Position numbers and translations under genes: made by a program. The notes beneath the pieces were generated by a model. It was not told the DNA's origin. It ran no database searches and saw only the letters and a list, made by a program, of their open reading frames with translations. A stretch of 64,000 bases of DNA from Plasmopara viticola (taxonomy: Eukaryota; Oomycota; Peronosporomycetes; Peronosporales; Peronosporaceae). Shown piece by piece: positions 42,205 to 55,300 of this stretch. Position 1 is the stretch's first letter. Every line of letters starts with the position of its first letter. The DNA is taken from contig MBPM02000196.1 of the NCBI GenBank assembly GCA_001695595.3, positions 1 through 64,000 on the forward strand, in the 5' to 3' direction.

Positions 42205-45200
42205 AGATACGTCCTTTCTATCGCTTTAAACATGCACAGATGCGATAGAGCCACAACGAAGTGTATAACCATTCTGTTGGAGCGCTGAGACGTTGTACGG
42301 CCACGAATACGTCCAATCTATTTCTCTAGACATGCACAGACGCAATAAAGCCCCAACGAAATGTATAATCATTCTGTTTGAGCACTGAGACGTTGTACGG
42401 CCACAGATACGTCCTTTCTATCGCTCTAGACATGCAAAGATGCAATAGAGCCACAACGAAGTGTATAACCATTCTGTTGGAGCGCTGAGACGTTGTACGG
42501 CCACAAATACGTCCAATCTATTTCTCTAGACATGCACAGACGCAAAAGAGCTCCAACGAAGTGGTTAATCATTCTGTTGGAGCGCTGAGACGTTGTACGG
42601 CCAATGATACGTCCTTTCTATCGCTCTAGACATGCACAGATGCGATAGAGCCACAACGAAGTGTGTAACCATTCTGTTGGAGCGCTGAGAGGATGTACGG
42701 CCACAAATACGTCCAATCTATCGCTCTAGACATCAACAGATGGAATAGAGCTACAACGAAGTGTATAATAATTCTGTTGGAGCGCTGAGTCATTGTACGG
42801 CCACATATACGTCCTTTCTATCGCTCTAGACATGCACAGATGCGATAGAGCCACAACGAAGTGTATAATACCTCTGTTGAAGCGCTGAAACGTTGTACGA
42901 CCACAGATACGTCCTTTGTTTCGCTCTATACATGCACAAAAGCAATATAGCCACGACGAAGTGTTAAATCATTCGGTTGGAGTACGCTCTAGACATGCAC
43001 AGACGCAAAAGAGCTCCAACGAAGTGGTTAATCATTCTGTTGGAGCTCTGAGACGTTGTACGGCCACAGATACGTCCTTTCTATCGCTCTAAACATCCAC
43101 AGATGCGATAGAGCCACAACGAAGTGTATACTCGTTCTTTTAGAGGGCTGAGACGTTGTATGGCCAACATTACGTCTTTTCTATCCCGCTAGACATGAAC
43201 AGATGCAATAGAGCCCCAATAATCATTCTGTTGGAGCGCTGAGACGTTGTACGGCTACAGATACGTCCTTTCCTTCGCTCTAGACATGCACAGATGCAAT
43301 AGGGCTCCAACGAAGTGGTTAATCATTCTGTTGAAGCGCTGAGACGTTGTACGGCCACAGATACGTCTTTTTCTTCGCTCTAGACATGCACAGATGCAAT
43401 AGGGCTCCAACGAAGTGTATAATCATTCGGTTTGAGCGCTAAGACGTTGCACGGCAAAAGATACGTCCTTTCTATCGCTCTAGACATGCACAGATGCGAT
43501 AGAGCCACAACGAAGTGTAAAATCATTCTGTTGGAGCGCTGAGACGTTGTACGGCCACAGATACGTCCTTTCTTTCGCTCTAGACATGCACAGAGTCGAT
43601 AGAGCCACAACGAAGTGTATAATCAATCTGTTGGAGCGCTGAGACGTTGTACGGCCAAAAATACGTCCTTACCTTCGCTCTAGACATGCACAGATGCAAA
43701 AGAGCTCCAAGGAAGTGTAAATTCATTCTGTTGGAGCGCTGAGACGTTGCACGGCCGAAGATACGTCCTTTCTATCGCTCTAAACATGCACAGATGCGAT
43801 AGAGCCACAACAAAGTATATACTCTTTCTGTTGGAGGGCTGAGACGTTGTATGGCCAAAAATACGTCCATTCCTTCGCTATAGACATTCAAAGATGTAAT
43901 AGAGCCACGCCGAAGTGTATAATAATTCTGTTTGAGCGCTGAGACGTTGTACGGCCAATGTTACGTCCTTTCTATCGCTCTAGACATTCAAAGATGGAAT
44001 AGAGCCACGACGAATTGTATAATAATTCTGTTGGAGCGCTGAGACATTGTACGGCCACAGATAAGTCCTTTCTATCGCTCTAGACATGCGCAGATGCAAT
44101 ACAGCCACAACAAAGTGTATAATCATTCTGTTGAAGGGCTGAGACGTTTTACGGCCACTGATACGTCCATTCTTTTGCTCTAGACATGTACCGATGAAAA
44201 ATAGCCACAACGAAGTGTATAAATTCTGTTGGAGCGCTGAGGCATTGTACGGCCACAGATACGCTCTTTCTATCGCTATAGACATTCAAAGATGTAATAG
44301 AGCCACGACGAAGTGTAAAATCATTCTGTTGAGGTTCTGAGACGTTGTACGGCCACAGATACGTCCTTTCTATCGCTCTAGACATGCACAGATACGATAG
44401 AGCCACAACGAAGTGTATAACCATTCTGTTGGAGCGCTGAGACGTTGTACGGCCATAGATACGTCATTGCTATCGCTCTAGACATGCACAGATGCGATAG
44501 AGCCACAACGAAGTGTATAATACTTCTGTTGGAGCGCTGAGACGTTGTACGGCCACAGATACGTCCTTTCTATCGCTTTAAACATGCACAGATGCGATAG
44601 AGCCACAACGAAGTGTATAACCATTCTGTTGGAGCGCTGAGACGTTGTACGGCCACGAATACGTCCAATCTATTTCTCTGGACATGCACAGACGCAATAG
44701 AGTTCCAACGAAGTGGTTAATCATTCTGTTGGAGCGCTGAGACGTTGTACGGCCAATGATACGTCCTTTCTATCGCTCTAGACATGCACAGATGCGATAG
44801 AGCCACAACGAAGTGTATAACCATTCTGTTGGAGCGCTGAGACGTTGTACGGCCACAAATACGGCCTTTCTATCGCTCTAGACATGCAACAACCCATAAG
44901 AGCTCAAACGAAGTGGTTAAGCATTCTGTTAGAGCGCTGAGACGTTGTACGGCCAATGATACGTCCTTTTATCGCACTAGACATGAACAGATGCGATAAA
45001 GCCACAACCAAGTGTATACCCATTCTGTTGGAGCACTGAGACGTTGTACGGCCACAAATACGACCAATTCATCGCTCTAGACATGCAACAACCCAAAAGA
45101 GCTCAAACGAAGTGGTTAAGCATTCTGTTAGAGCGCTGAGACGTTGTACGGCCAATGATACGTCCTTTCTATCGCACTAGACATGAACAGATGCGATAAA

Positions 45201-47360
45201 GCCACAACGAAGTGTATACCCATTCTGTTGGAGCACTGAGACGTTGTACGGCCACAGATACGTCCTTTCTATCGCTCTAGACATCCACAGATGGAATAGA
45301 GCCACAACGAAGTGTATAACCATTCTGTATAAGCGCTGAAACGTTGTACGGCCACAGATACGTCCTTTGTATCGCTTTAGACATGCACAGATGCGATTGA
45401 GCTACAACGAAGTGTATAACCATTCTGTTGGAGCGCTGAGACGTTGTACGGCCACAAATACGTCCAATCTATTTCTCTAGACATGCACATACGCAAAAGA
45501 GCTCCAACGAAGTGGTTAATCATTCTGTTGGAGCGCTGAGACGTTGTACGGCCAATGATACGTCCTTTCTATCGCTCTAGACATGCACAGATGCGATAGA
45601 GCCACAACGAAGTGTATAAGTATTCTGTTGCAGTGCTGAGACGTTGTACGACCACAGATACGGCCTTTCTATCGCTCTAGACATGCACAGATGCGATAGA
45701 GCTCCAACGAAGTGTATACTTGTTCTGTTGGAGGGCTGAGACGTTGTATGGCCAAAAATATGTCCTTTCTATCGCTCTAGACATGGACAGATGCGATAGA
45801 GCCACAACGAAGTGTATAAGCATTTTGTCGGAGCGCTGAGACGTTGTACGGCCACAGATACGTTCTTTCCTTCGCTCTAGACATGCTCAGATGCAATAGA
45901 GCTCCAACGAGGTGTATAAGTATTCTGTTGCAGTGCTGAGACGTTGTACGACCACAGATACGTCCTTTCTTTCGCTCTATACATGCACAAAAGCAATAGA
46001 GCCACGACGAAGTGTTAAATCATTTTGTTGGAGTACTGAGACGTTCTACGACTACAGATACGTCCTTTTTTTGCTTAAGACATGCACAGATGCGATAGAG
46101 CCCCAACGAAGTGTATAATCATTCTGTTTGAGCACTGAGACGTTGTACGGCCACAGATACGTCTTTTCTATCGCTCTAGACATGCAAAGATGCGATAGAG
46201 CCACAACGAAGTGTATAACCATTCTGTCGGAGCGCTGAGACGTTGTACGGCCACAAATACATCGTATCTATCGCTCTAGACATGCACAGAGGCAAAAGAG
46301 CTCCAACGAAGTGGTTAATCATTCTGTTGGAGTTCTGAGACGTTGTACGGCCACAGATACGTCCTTTCTTTTGCTTTAGACATGCACAGATGCCATTGAG
46401 CCACAATGAAGTTTAAGATCATTCTGTTGGAGCGCTGAGACGTTGTACGTTCGCAGATACGCCCTTTCTTTCGCTCTAGACATGTACAGATGCAATACAG
46501 CCACAACGAAGTGTATAATTATTCTGGTGGAGGGCTGAGACGTTTTACGGCCAAAAATACGTCGATTCTATCGCTATAGACATTTTCAGATGTAATAGAG
46601 CCACAGCGAAGTGTATAATCATTCTGTTGGAGCGCTGAGGCATTATACGGCCACAAATACGTTCTTTCTATCGCTTTAGACATTCAAAGATGTAATAGAG
46701 CCACGACGAAGTGTAAAATCATTCTGTTGAAGTTCTGATACGTTGTACGGCCACAGATACGTCCTTTCTATCGCTTTAGACATGCACTGATGCGATAGAG
46801 CCACAACGAAGTGTATAATCTTTCTGTTGAAGCGCTGAGACGTTGTACGGCCACAGATACGTCCTTTCTTTCGCTCTAGACATGCACAAAAGCAATAAAG
46901 CCACGACGAAATGTATAATCTTTCTGCTGGAGCACTGAGACGTTGTACGGCCACAGATACGTCCTTTTTATCGCTCTAGACATGCACAAATGCGATAGAA
47001 ACACATCGGAGTGTATAATAATTCTGTTGGAGCGCTGAGACGTTGTACGGCCACAGATACGTCTTTCTTTCGCTCTAGACATGCACAGATGCGATAGAGC
47101 CACAACGAAGCGTATAATAATTCTGTTGGAGCGCTGAGACATTGTACGGCAACAGATACGTCTTTTCTATCGCTCTAAACATGCACAGATGCGATAGAGC
47201 CACAACGAAGCGTATAATAATTCTGTTGAAGCACTGAGACGTTGTACGGCCACAGATACGTTCTTTCCTTCGCTCTAGACATGCACAGATGCAATACAGC
47301 TCCAATGAAGTGTATAATAAATCTGTTGCAGCGCTGAGACATTGTACGGCCACAGATACG

Positions 47361-49357
47361 TCGAATCTATCGTTCTAGACATGCACAGATGCAATAAAGC
47401 CATAACGAAGTCTATAATCATTCTGTTGAAGCACTGAGACGTCGTACGGCCAAAGATACGTACTTTTTATCGCTCTAGACATGCACAGATACGATAGAGC
47501 CACAACGAAGTGTATAATTATTCTGTCGGAGGCTGAGACGTTGTACGGCCAAAAATACGTCCAATCCTTCGCTATAGACATTCAAAGATGTAATAGAGCC
47601 ACGCCGAAGTGTATAATCATTCTGTTGGAGCGCTGAGGCATTATACGGCCACAAATACGTTCTTTCTATCGCTTTAGACATTCAAAGATGTAATAGAGCC
47701 ACGACGAAGTGTATAATCATTCTGTTGAAGTTCTGATACGTTGTACGGCCACCGATACGTCCTTTCTATCGCTTTAGACATGCACTGATGCGATAGAGCC
47801 ACAACGAAGTGTATAATCTTTCTGTTGAAGCGCTGAGACGTTGTACGGCCACAGATACGTTCTTTCTTTCGCTCTAGACATGCACAAAAGCAATAAAGCC
47901 ACGACGAAATGTATAATCTTTCTGCTGGAGCACTGAGACGTTGTACGGCCACAGATACGTCCTTTTTTTCGCTCTAGACATGCACAAATGCGATAGAAAC
48001 ACATCGGAGTGTATAATAATTCTGTTGGAGCGCTGAGACGTTGTACGGCCACAGATACGTCTTTCTTTCGCTCTAGACATGCACAGATGCGATAGAGCCA
48101 CAACGAAGCGTATAATAATTCTGTTGGAGCGCTGAGACATTGTACGGCAACAGATACGTCTTTTCTATCGCTCTAAACATGCACAGATGCGATAGAGCCA
48201 CAACGAAGCGTATAATAATTCTGTTGAAGCACTGAGACGTTGTACGGCCACAGATACGTTCTTTCCTTCGCTCTAGACATGCACAGATGCAATACAGCTC
48301 CAATGAAGTGTATAATAAATCTGTTGCAGCGCTGAGACATTGTACGGCCACAGATACGTCGAATCTATCGTTCTAGACATGCACAGATGCAATAAAGCCA
48401 TAACGAAGTCTATAATCATTCTGTTGAAGCACTGAGACGTCGTACGGCCAAAGATACGTACTTTTTATCGCTCTAGACATGCACAGATACGATAGAGCCA
48501 CAACGAAGTGTATAATTATTCTGTCGGAGGCTGAGACGTTGTACGGCCAAAAATACGTCCAATCCTTCGCTATAGACATTCAAAGATGTAATAGAGCCAC
48601 GCCGAAGTGTATAATCATTCTGTTGGAGCGCTGAGGCATTATACGGCCACAAATACGTTCTTTCTATCGCTTTAGACATTCAAAGATGTAATAGAGCCAC
48701 GACGAAGTGTATAATCATTCTGTTGAAGTTCTGATACGTTGTACGGCCACCGATACGTCCTTTCTATCGCTTTAGACATGCACTGATGCGATAGAGCCAC
48801 AACGAAGTGTATAATCTTTCTGTTGAAGCGCTGAGACGTTGTACGGCCACAGATACGTTCTTTCTTTCGCTCTAGACATGCACAAAAGCAATAAAGCCAC
48901 GACGAAATGTATAATCTTTCTGCTGGAGCACTGAGACGTTGTACGGCCACAGATACGTCCTTTTTATCGCTCTAGACATGCACAAATGCGATAGAAACAC
49001 ATCGGAGTGTATAATAATTCTGTTGGAGCGCTGAGACGTTGTACGGCCACAGATACGTCTTTTCTTTCGCTCTAGACATGCACAGATGCGATAGAGCCAC
49101 AACGAAGCGTATAATAATTCTGTTGGAGCGCTGAGACATTGTACGGCCACAGATACGTCTTTTCTATCGCTCTAAACATGCACAGATGCGATAGAGCCAC
49201 AACGAAGCGTATAATAATTCTGTTGGAGCACTGAGACGTTGTACGGCCACAGATACGTTCTTTCCTTCGCTCTAGACATGCACAGATGCAATACAGCTCC
49301 AATGAAGTGTATAATAAATCTGTTGCAGCGCTGAGACATTGTACGGCCACAGATACG
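47361..49357. repeat. HOR array in unit D
   Basis: Two complete ten-monomer copies run 47361-48358 (998 bp) and 48359-49357 (999 bp), leading into a third. The first two copies share GGCAACAGATACG and CGTCTTTCTTTCGC (one T shorter) in monomer 8-9 positions, near 47148 and 48146; both are rare elsewhere. This shows copying between neighbouring HOR units. Confidence 0.9.
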
Positions 49358-52300
49358 TCGAATCTATCGTTCTAGACATGCACAGATGCAATAAAGCCAT
49401 AACGAAGTCTATAATCATTCTGTTGGAGCACCGAGACGTCGTACGGCCAAAGATACGTACTTTTTATCGCTCTAGACATGCACAGATACGATAGAGCCAC
49501 AACGAAGTGTATAATTATTCTGTCGGAGGCTGAGACGTTGTACGGCCAAAAATACGTCCAATCCTTCGCTATAGACATTCAAAGATGTAATAGAGCCACG
49601 CCGAAGTGTATAATCATTCTGTTGGAGCGCTGAGGCATTATACGGCCACAAATACGTTCTTTCTATCGCTTTAGACATTCAAAGATGTAATAGAGCCACG
49701 ACGAAGTGTATAATCATTCTGTTGAAGTTCTGATACGTTGTACGGCCACCGATACGTCCTTTCTATCGCTTTAGACATGCACTGATGCGATAGAGCCACA
49801 ACGAAGTGTATAATCTTTCTGTTGAAGCGCTGAGACGTTGTACGGCCACAAATACGTCCTTTCTTTCGCTCTAAGCATGCACAGATGCAAAAGAGCCCCA
49901 ACGAAGTGATTAATCATTCTGTTGGAGCGCTGAGACGTTGTACGGCCACAGAGACGTCCTTTCTATCGCTCTAGACATGCACAGATGCGATAGAGCCACA
50001 ACGAATTGTATAATCATTCTGTTGGAGCGCTCAGACGTTGTACGGCCACAGATACGTCCTTTCTTTCGCTCTAGACATGTACAGATGCGATAGAGCCACA
50101 ACGAAGTGTATAATGATTCTGTTGGAGGGCTGAGACGTTGTACGGCCACAGATACGTCCTTTCTTTTGCTCTAGACATGTACAGATGCAATAGAACAACA
50201 ACGAAGTGTATATTTATTTCGTTGGAGGGCTGGGACGTTGTACGGCCGAAAATGCGTCCATTCCTTTGCTATAGACATTCAAAGATGGAATAGAGCCACG
50301 ACGAAGTGTATAATAATTCTGTTGGAGCGCTGAGACATTGTACGGCCACAGATAAGTCCTTTCTATCGCTCTAGACATGCGCAGATGCAATACAGCCACA
50401 ACAAAGTGTATAATCATTCTGTTGAAGGGCTGAGACGTTTTACGGCCACTGATACGTCCATTCTTTTGCTCTAGACATGTACAGATGAAAAATAGCCACA
50501 ACGAAGTGTATAAATTCTGTTGGAGCGCTGAGGCATTGTACGGCCACAGATACGCTCTTTCTATCGCTATAGACATTCAAAGATGTAATAGAGCCACGAC
50601 GAAGTGTAAAATCATTCTGTTGAAGTTCTGAGACGTTGTACGGCCACAGATACGTCCTTTCTATCGCTTTAGACATGCACTGATGCGATAGAGCCACAAC
50701 GAAGCGTATGATAATTCTGTTGGAGCACTGAGACGTTGTACGGCCACAAATACGTTCTTTCCTTCGCTCTGGACATGCAATGATGCAATAGAGCTCCAAC
50801 GAAGTGTATAAACATTCTGTTGCAGCGCTGAGACGTTGTACGGCCAAAGATACGTCCTTTCTTTTGCTTTAGACATGCTCAGATACAATAGAGCCACAAA
50901 GAAGAGTGTAAGCATTCAGTTGAAGCACTAAGGCGTTGTACGGCCACAGATTCGTCCTTTCTATCGCTCTAGACATGCTCAGATGGAATAGATCCACATC
51001 AAAGTGTATAATCCTTCTGTTGTAGCGCTGAGACGTTGTACGGCCACAGATATGTCCTTTCTATCGCTCTAGACATGCATAGATGGAATAGAGTCACGAC
51101 GGAGTGTATAATCATGCTGTTGGAGCACTGAGACGTTGCACGGGCACAGATGCGTCGTTTCTATCGCTCTAGCCATGCATAGATGCTATAGAGCCACAAC
51201 GATGTGTATAATTATTCTGTTGAAGCACTGAGATGTTGTACGGCCACAGATACGTCCTTTTTAGCACTCTAGACACGCACAGATGCGATAGAGCCACATC
51301 GAAGTGTAAAAGCATTCTGTTGGAGCACTGTGACGTTGTACGGCAACAGATACGTCCTTTCGATCACTCTAGACATGCACAGATGCAAAAGAGCTACAAC
51401 AAAGTGTTTAATCATTCTGTTGGAGCGCTGAGACGTTGTATGGCCACAGATACGTCTTTTCTTTCGCTCTAGACATGCACAGATGCGATAGAGCCACGAC
51501 GAAATGTATAATCTTTCTGCTGGAGCACTGAGACGTTGTACGGCCACAGATACGTCCTTTTTTTCGCTCTAGACATGCACAAATGCGATAGAAACACATC
51601 GGAGTGTATAATAATTCTGTTGGAGCGCTGAGACGTTGTACGGCCACAGATACGTCTTTTCTTTCGCTCTAGACATGCACAGATGCGATAGAGCCACAAC
51701 GAAGCGTATAATAATTCTGTTGGAGCGCTGAGACATTGTACGGCCACAGATACGTCTTTTCTATCGCTCTAAACATGCACAGATGCGATAGAGCCACAAC
51801 GAAGCGTATAATAATTCTGTTGGAGCACTGAGACGTTGTACGGCCACAGATACGTTCTTTCCTTCGCTCTAGACATGCACAGATGCAATACAGCTCCAAT
51901 GAAGTGTATAATAAATCTGTTGCAGCGCTGAGACATTGTACGGCCACAGATACGTCGAATCTATCGTTCTAGACATGCACAGATGCAATAAAGCCATAAC
52001 GAAGTCTATAATCATTCTGTTGGAGCACCGAGACGTCGTACGGCCAAAGATACGTACTTTTTATCGCTCTAGACATGCACAGATACGATAGAGCCACAAC
52101 GAAGTGTATAATTATTCTGTCGGAGGCTGAGACGTTGTACGGCCAAAAATACGTCCAATCCTTCGCTATAGACATTCAAAGATGTAATAGAGCCATGCCG
52201 AAGTGTATAATCATTCTGTTGGAGCGCTGAGGCATTATACGGCCACAAATACGTTCTTTCTATCGCTTTAGACATTCAAAGATGTAATAGAGCCACGACG

Positions 52301-55300
52301 AAGTGTATAATCATTCTGTTGAAGTTCTGATACGTTGTACGGCCACCGATACGTCCTTTCTATCGCTTTAGACATGCACTGATGCGATAGAGCCACAACG
52401 AAGTGTATAATCTTTCTGTTGAAGCGCTGAGACGTTGTACGGCCACAAATACGTCCTTTCTTTCGCTCTAAGCATGCACAGATGCAAAAGAGCCCCAACG
52501 AAGTGTATAATCATTCTGTTGAAGTTCTGATACGTTGTACGGCCACCGATACGTCCTTTCTATCGCTTTAGACATGCACTGATGCGATAGAGCCACAACG
52601 AAGTGTATAATCTTTCTGTTGAAGCGCTGAGACGTTGTACGGCCACAAATACGTCCTTTCTTTCGCTCTAAGCATGCACAGATGCAAAAGAGCCCCAACG
52701 AAGTGATTAATCATTCTGTTGGAGCGCTGAGACGTTGTACGGCCACAGAGACGTCCTTTGTATCGCTCTAGACATGCACAGATGCGATAGAGCCACAACG
52801 AATTGTATAATCATTCTGTTGGAGCGCTCAGACGTTGTACGGCCACAGATACGTCCTTTCTTTCGCTCTAGACATGTACAGATGCGATAGAGCCACAACG
52901 AAGTGTATAATGATTCTGTTGGAGGGCTGAGACGTTGTACGGCCACAGATACGTCCTTTCTTTTGCTCTAGACATGTACAGATGCAATAGAACAACGACG
53001 AAGTGTATATTTATTTCGTTGGAGGGCTGGGACGTTGTACGGCCGAAAATGCGTCCATTCCTTTGCTATAGACATTCAAAGATGGAATAGAGCCACGACG
53101 AAGTGTATAATAATTCTGTTGGAGCGCTGAGACATTGTACGGCCACAGATAAGTCCTTTCTATCGCTCTAGACATGCGCAGATGCAATACAGCCACAACA
53201 AAGTGTATAATCATTCTGTTGAAGGGCTGAGACGTTTTACGGCCACTGATACGTCCATTCTTTTGCTCTAGACATGTACAGATGAAAAATAGCCACAACG
53301 AAGTGTATAAATTCTGTTGGAGCGCTGAGGCATTGTACGGCCACAGATACGCTCTTTCTATCGCTATAGACATTCAAAGATGTAATAGAGCCACGACGAA
53401 GTGTAAAATCATTCTGTTGAAGTTCTGAGACGTTGTACGGCCACAGATACGTCCTTTCTATCGCTTTAGACATGCACTGATGCGATAGAGCCACAACGAA
53501 GCGTATGATAATTCTGTTGGAGCACTGAGACGTTGTACGGCCACAAATACGTTCTTTCCTTCGCTCTGGACATGCAATGATGCAATAGAGCTCCAACGAA
53601 GTGTATAAACATTCTGTTGCAGCGCTGAGACGTTGTACGGCCAAAGATACGTCCTTTCTTTGCTTTAGACATGCTCAGATACAATAGAGCCACAAAGAAG
53701 AGTGTAAGCATTCAGTTGAAGCACTAAGGCGTTGTACGGCCACAGATTCGTCCTTTCTATCGCTCTAGACATGCTCAGATGGAATAGATCCACATCGAAG
53801 TGTATAATCCTTCTGTTGTAGCGCTGAGACGTTGTACGGCCACAGATATGTCCTTTCTATCGCTCTAGACATGCATAGATGGAATAGAGTCACGACGGAG
53901 TGTATAATCATGCTGTTGGAGCACTGAGACGTTGCACGGGCACAGATGCGTCGTTTCTATCGCTCTAGCCATGCATAGATGCTATAGAGCCACAACGATG
54001 TGTATAATTATTCTGTTGAAGCACTGAGATGTTGTACGGCCACAGATACGTCCTTTTTAGCACTCTAGACACGCACAGATGCGATAGAGCCACATCGAAG
54101 TGTAAAAGCATTCTGTTGGAGCACTGTGACGTTGTACGGCAACAGATACGTCCTTTCGATCACTCTAGACATGCACAGATGCAAAAGAGCTACAACAAAG
54201 TGTTTAATCATTCTGTTGGAGCGCTGAGACGTTGTATGGCCACAGATACGTCTTTTCTTTCGCTCTAGACATGCACAGATGCGATAGAGCCACGACGAAA
54301 TGTATAATCTTTCTGCTGGAGCACTGAGACGTTGTACGGCCACAGATACGTCCTTTTTTTCGCTCTAGACATGCACAAATGCGATAGAAACACATCGGAG
54401 TGTATAATAATTCTGTTGGAGCGCTGAGACGTTGTACGGCCACAGATACGTCTTTTCTATCGCTCTAGACATGCACAGATGCGATAGAGCCACAACGAAG
54501 TGTATAATAATTCTGTTGGAGCGCTGAGACATTGTACGGCCACAGATACGTCTTTTCTATCGCTCTAGACATGCACAGATGCGATAGAGCCACAACGAAG
54601 CGTATAATAATTCTGTTGGAGCACTGAGACGTTGTACGGCCACAGATACGTTCTTTCCTTCGCTCTAGACATGCACAGATGCAATACAGCTCCAATGAAG
54701 TGTATAATAAATCTGTTGCAGCGCTGAGACATTGTACGGCCACAGATACGTCGAATCTATCGTTCTAGACATGCACAGATGCAATAAAGCCATAACGAAG
54801 TCTATAATCATTCTGTTGGAGCACCGAGACGTCGTACGGCCAAAGATACGTACTTTTTATCGCTCTAGACATGCACAGATACGATAGAGCCACAACGAAG
54901 TGTATAATTATTCTGTCGGAGGCTGAGACGTTGTACGGCCAAAAATACGTCCAATCCTTCGCTATAGACATTCAAAGATGTAATAGAGCCACGCCGAAGT
55001 GTATAATCATTCTGTTGGAGCGCTGAGGCATTATACGGCCACAAATACGTTCTTTCTATCGCTTTAGACATTCAAAGATGTAATAGAGCCACGACGAAGT
55101 GTATAATCATTCTGTTGAAGTTCTGATACGTTGTACGGCCACCGATACGTCCTTTCTATCGCTTTAGACATGCACTGATGCGATAGAGCCACAACGAAGT
55201 GTATAATCTTTCTGTTGAAGCGCTGAGACGTTGTACGGCCACAAATACGTCCTTTCTTTCGCTCTAAGCATGCACAGATGCAAAAGAGCCCCAACGAAGT

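Larger units (their letters stand above)
33761..46259. repeat. Super-repeat unit C (12,499 bp)
   Basis: It is bounded by the CATCGTATCTATCG landmark. The leader (33761-34861) is nearly the same as in B and D. It is followed by four HOR landmarks, the type-3-rich module, and the type-4 module at about 39740-43300, which matches unit A at a constant offset of 22,180 bp. Around 43218 a 9-bp gap (GCCCCAATAATC in place of GCCCCAATGAAG...) occurs, and about three GGGCTCC-type monomers present in A and B are missing downstream, moving the offset to 21,874. The tail from about 44280 agrees closely with A and B, except that it lacks the type-3 monomer with TTTAAGAGATCC seen near 22716 and 32195. Confidence 0.85.
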
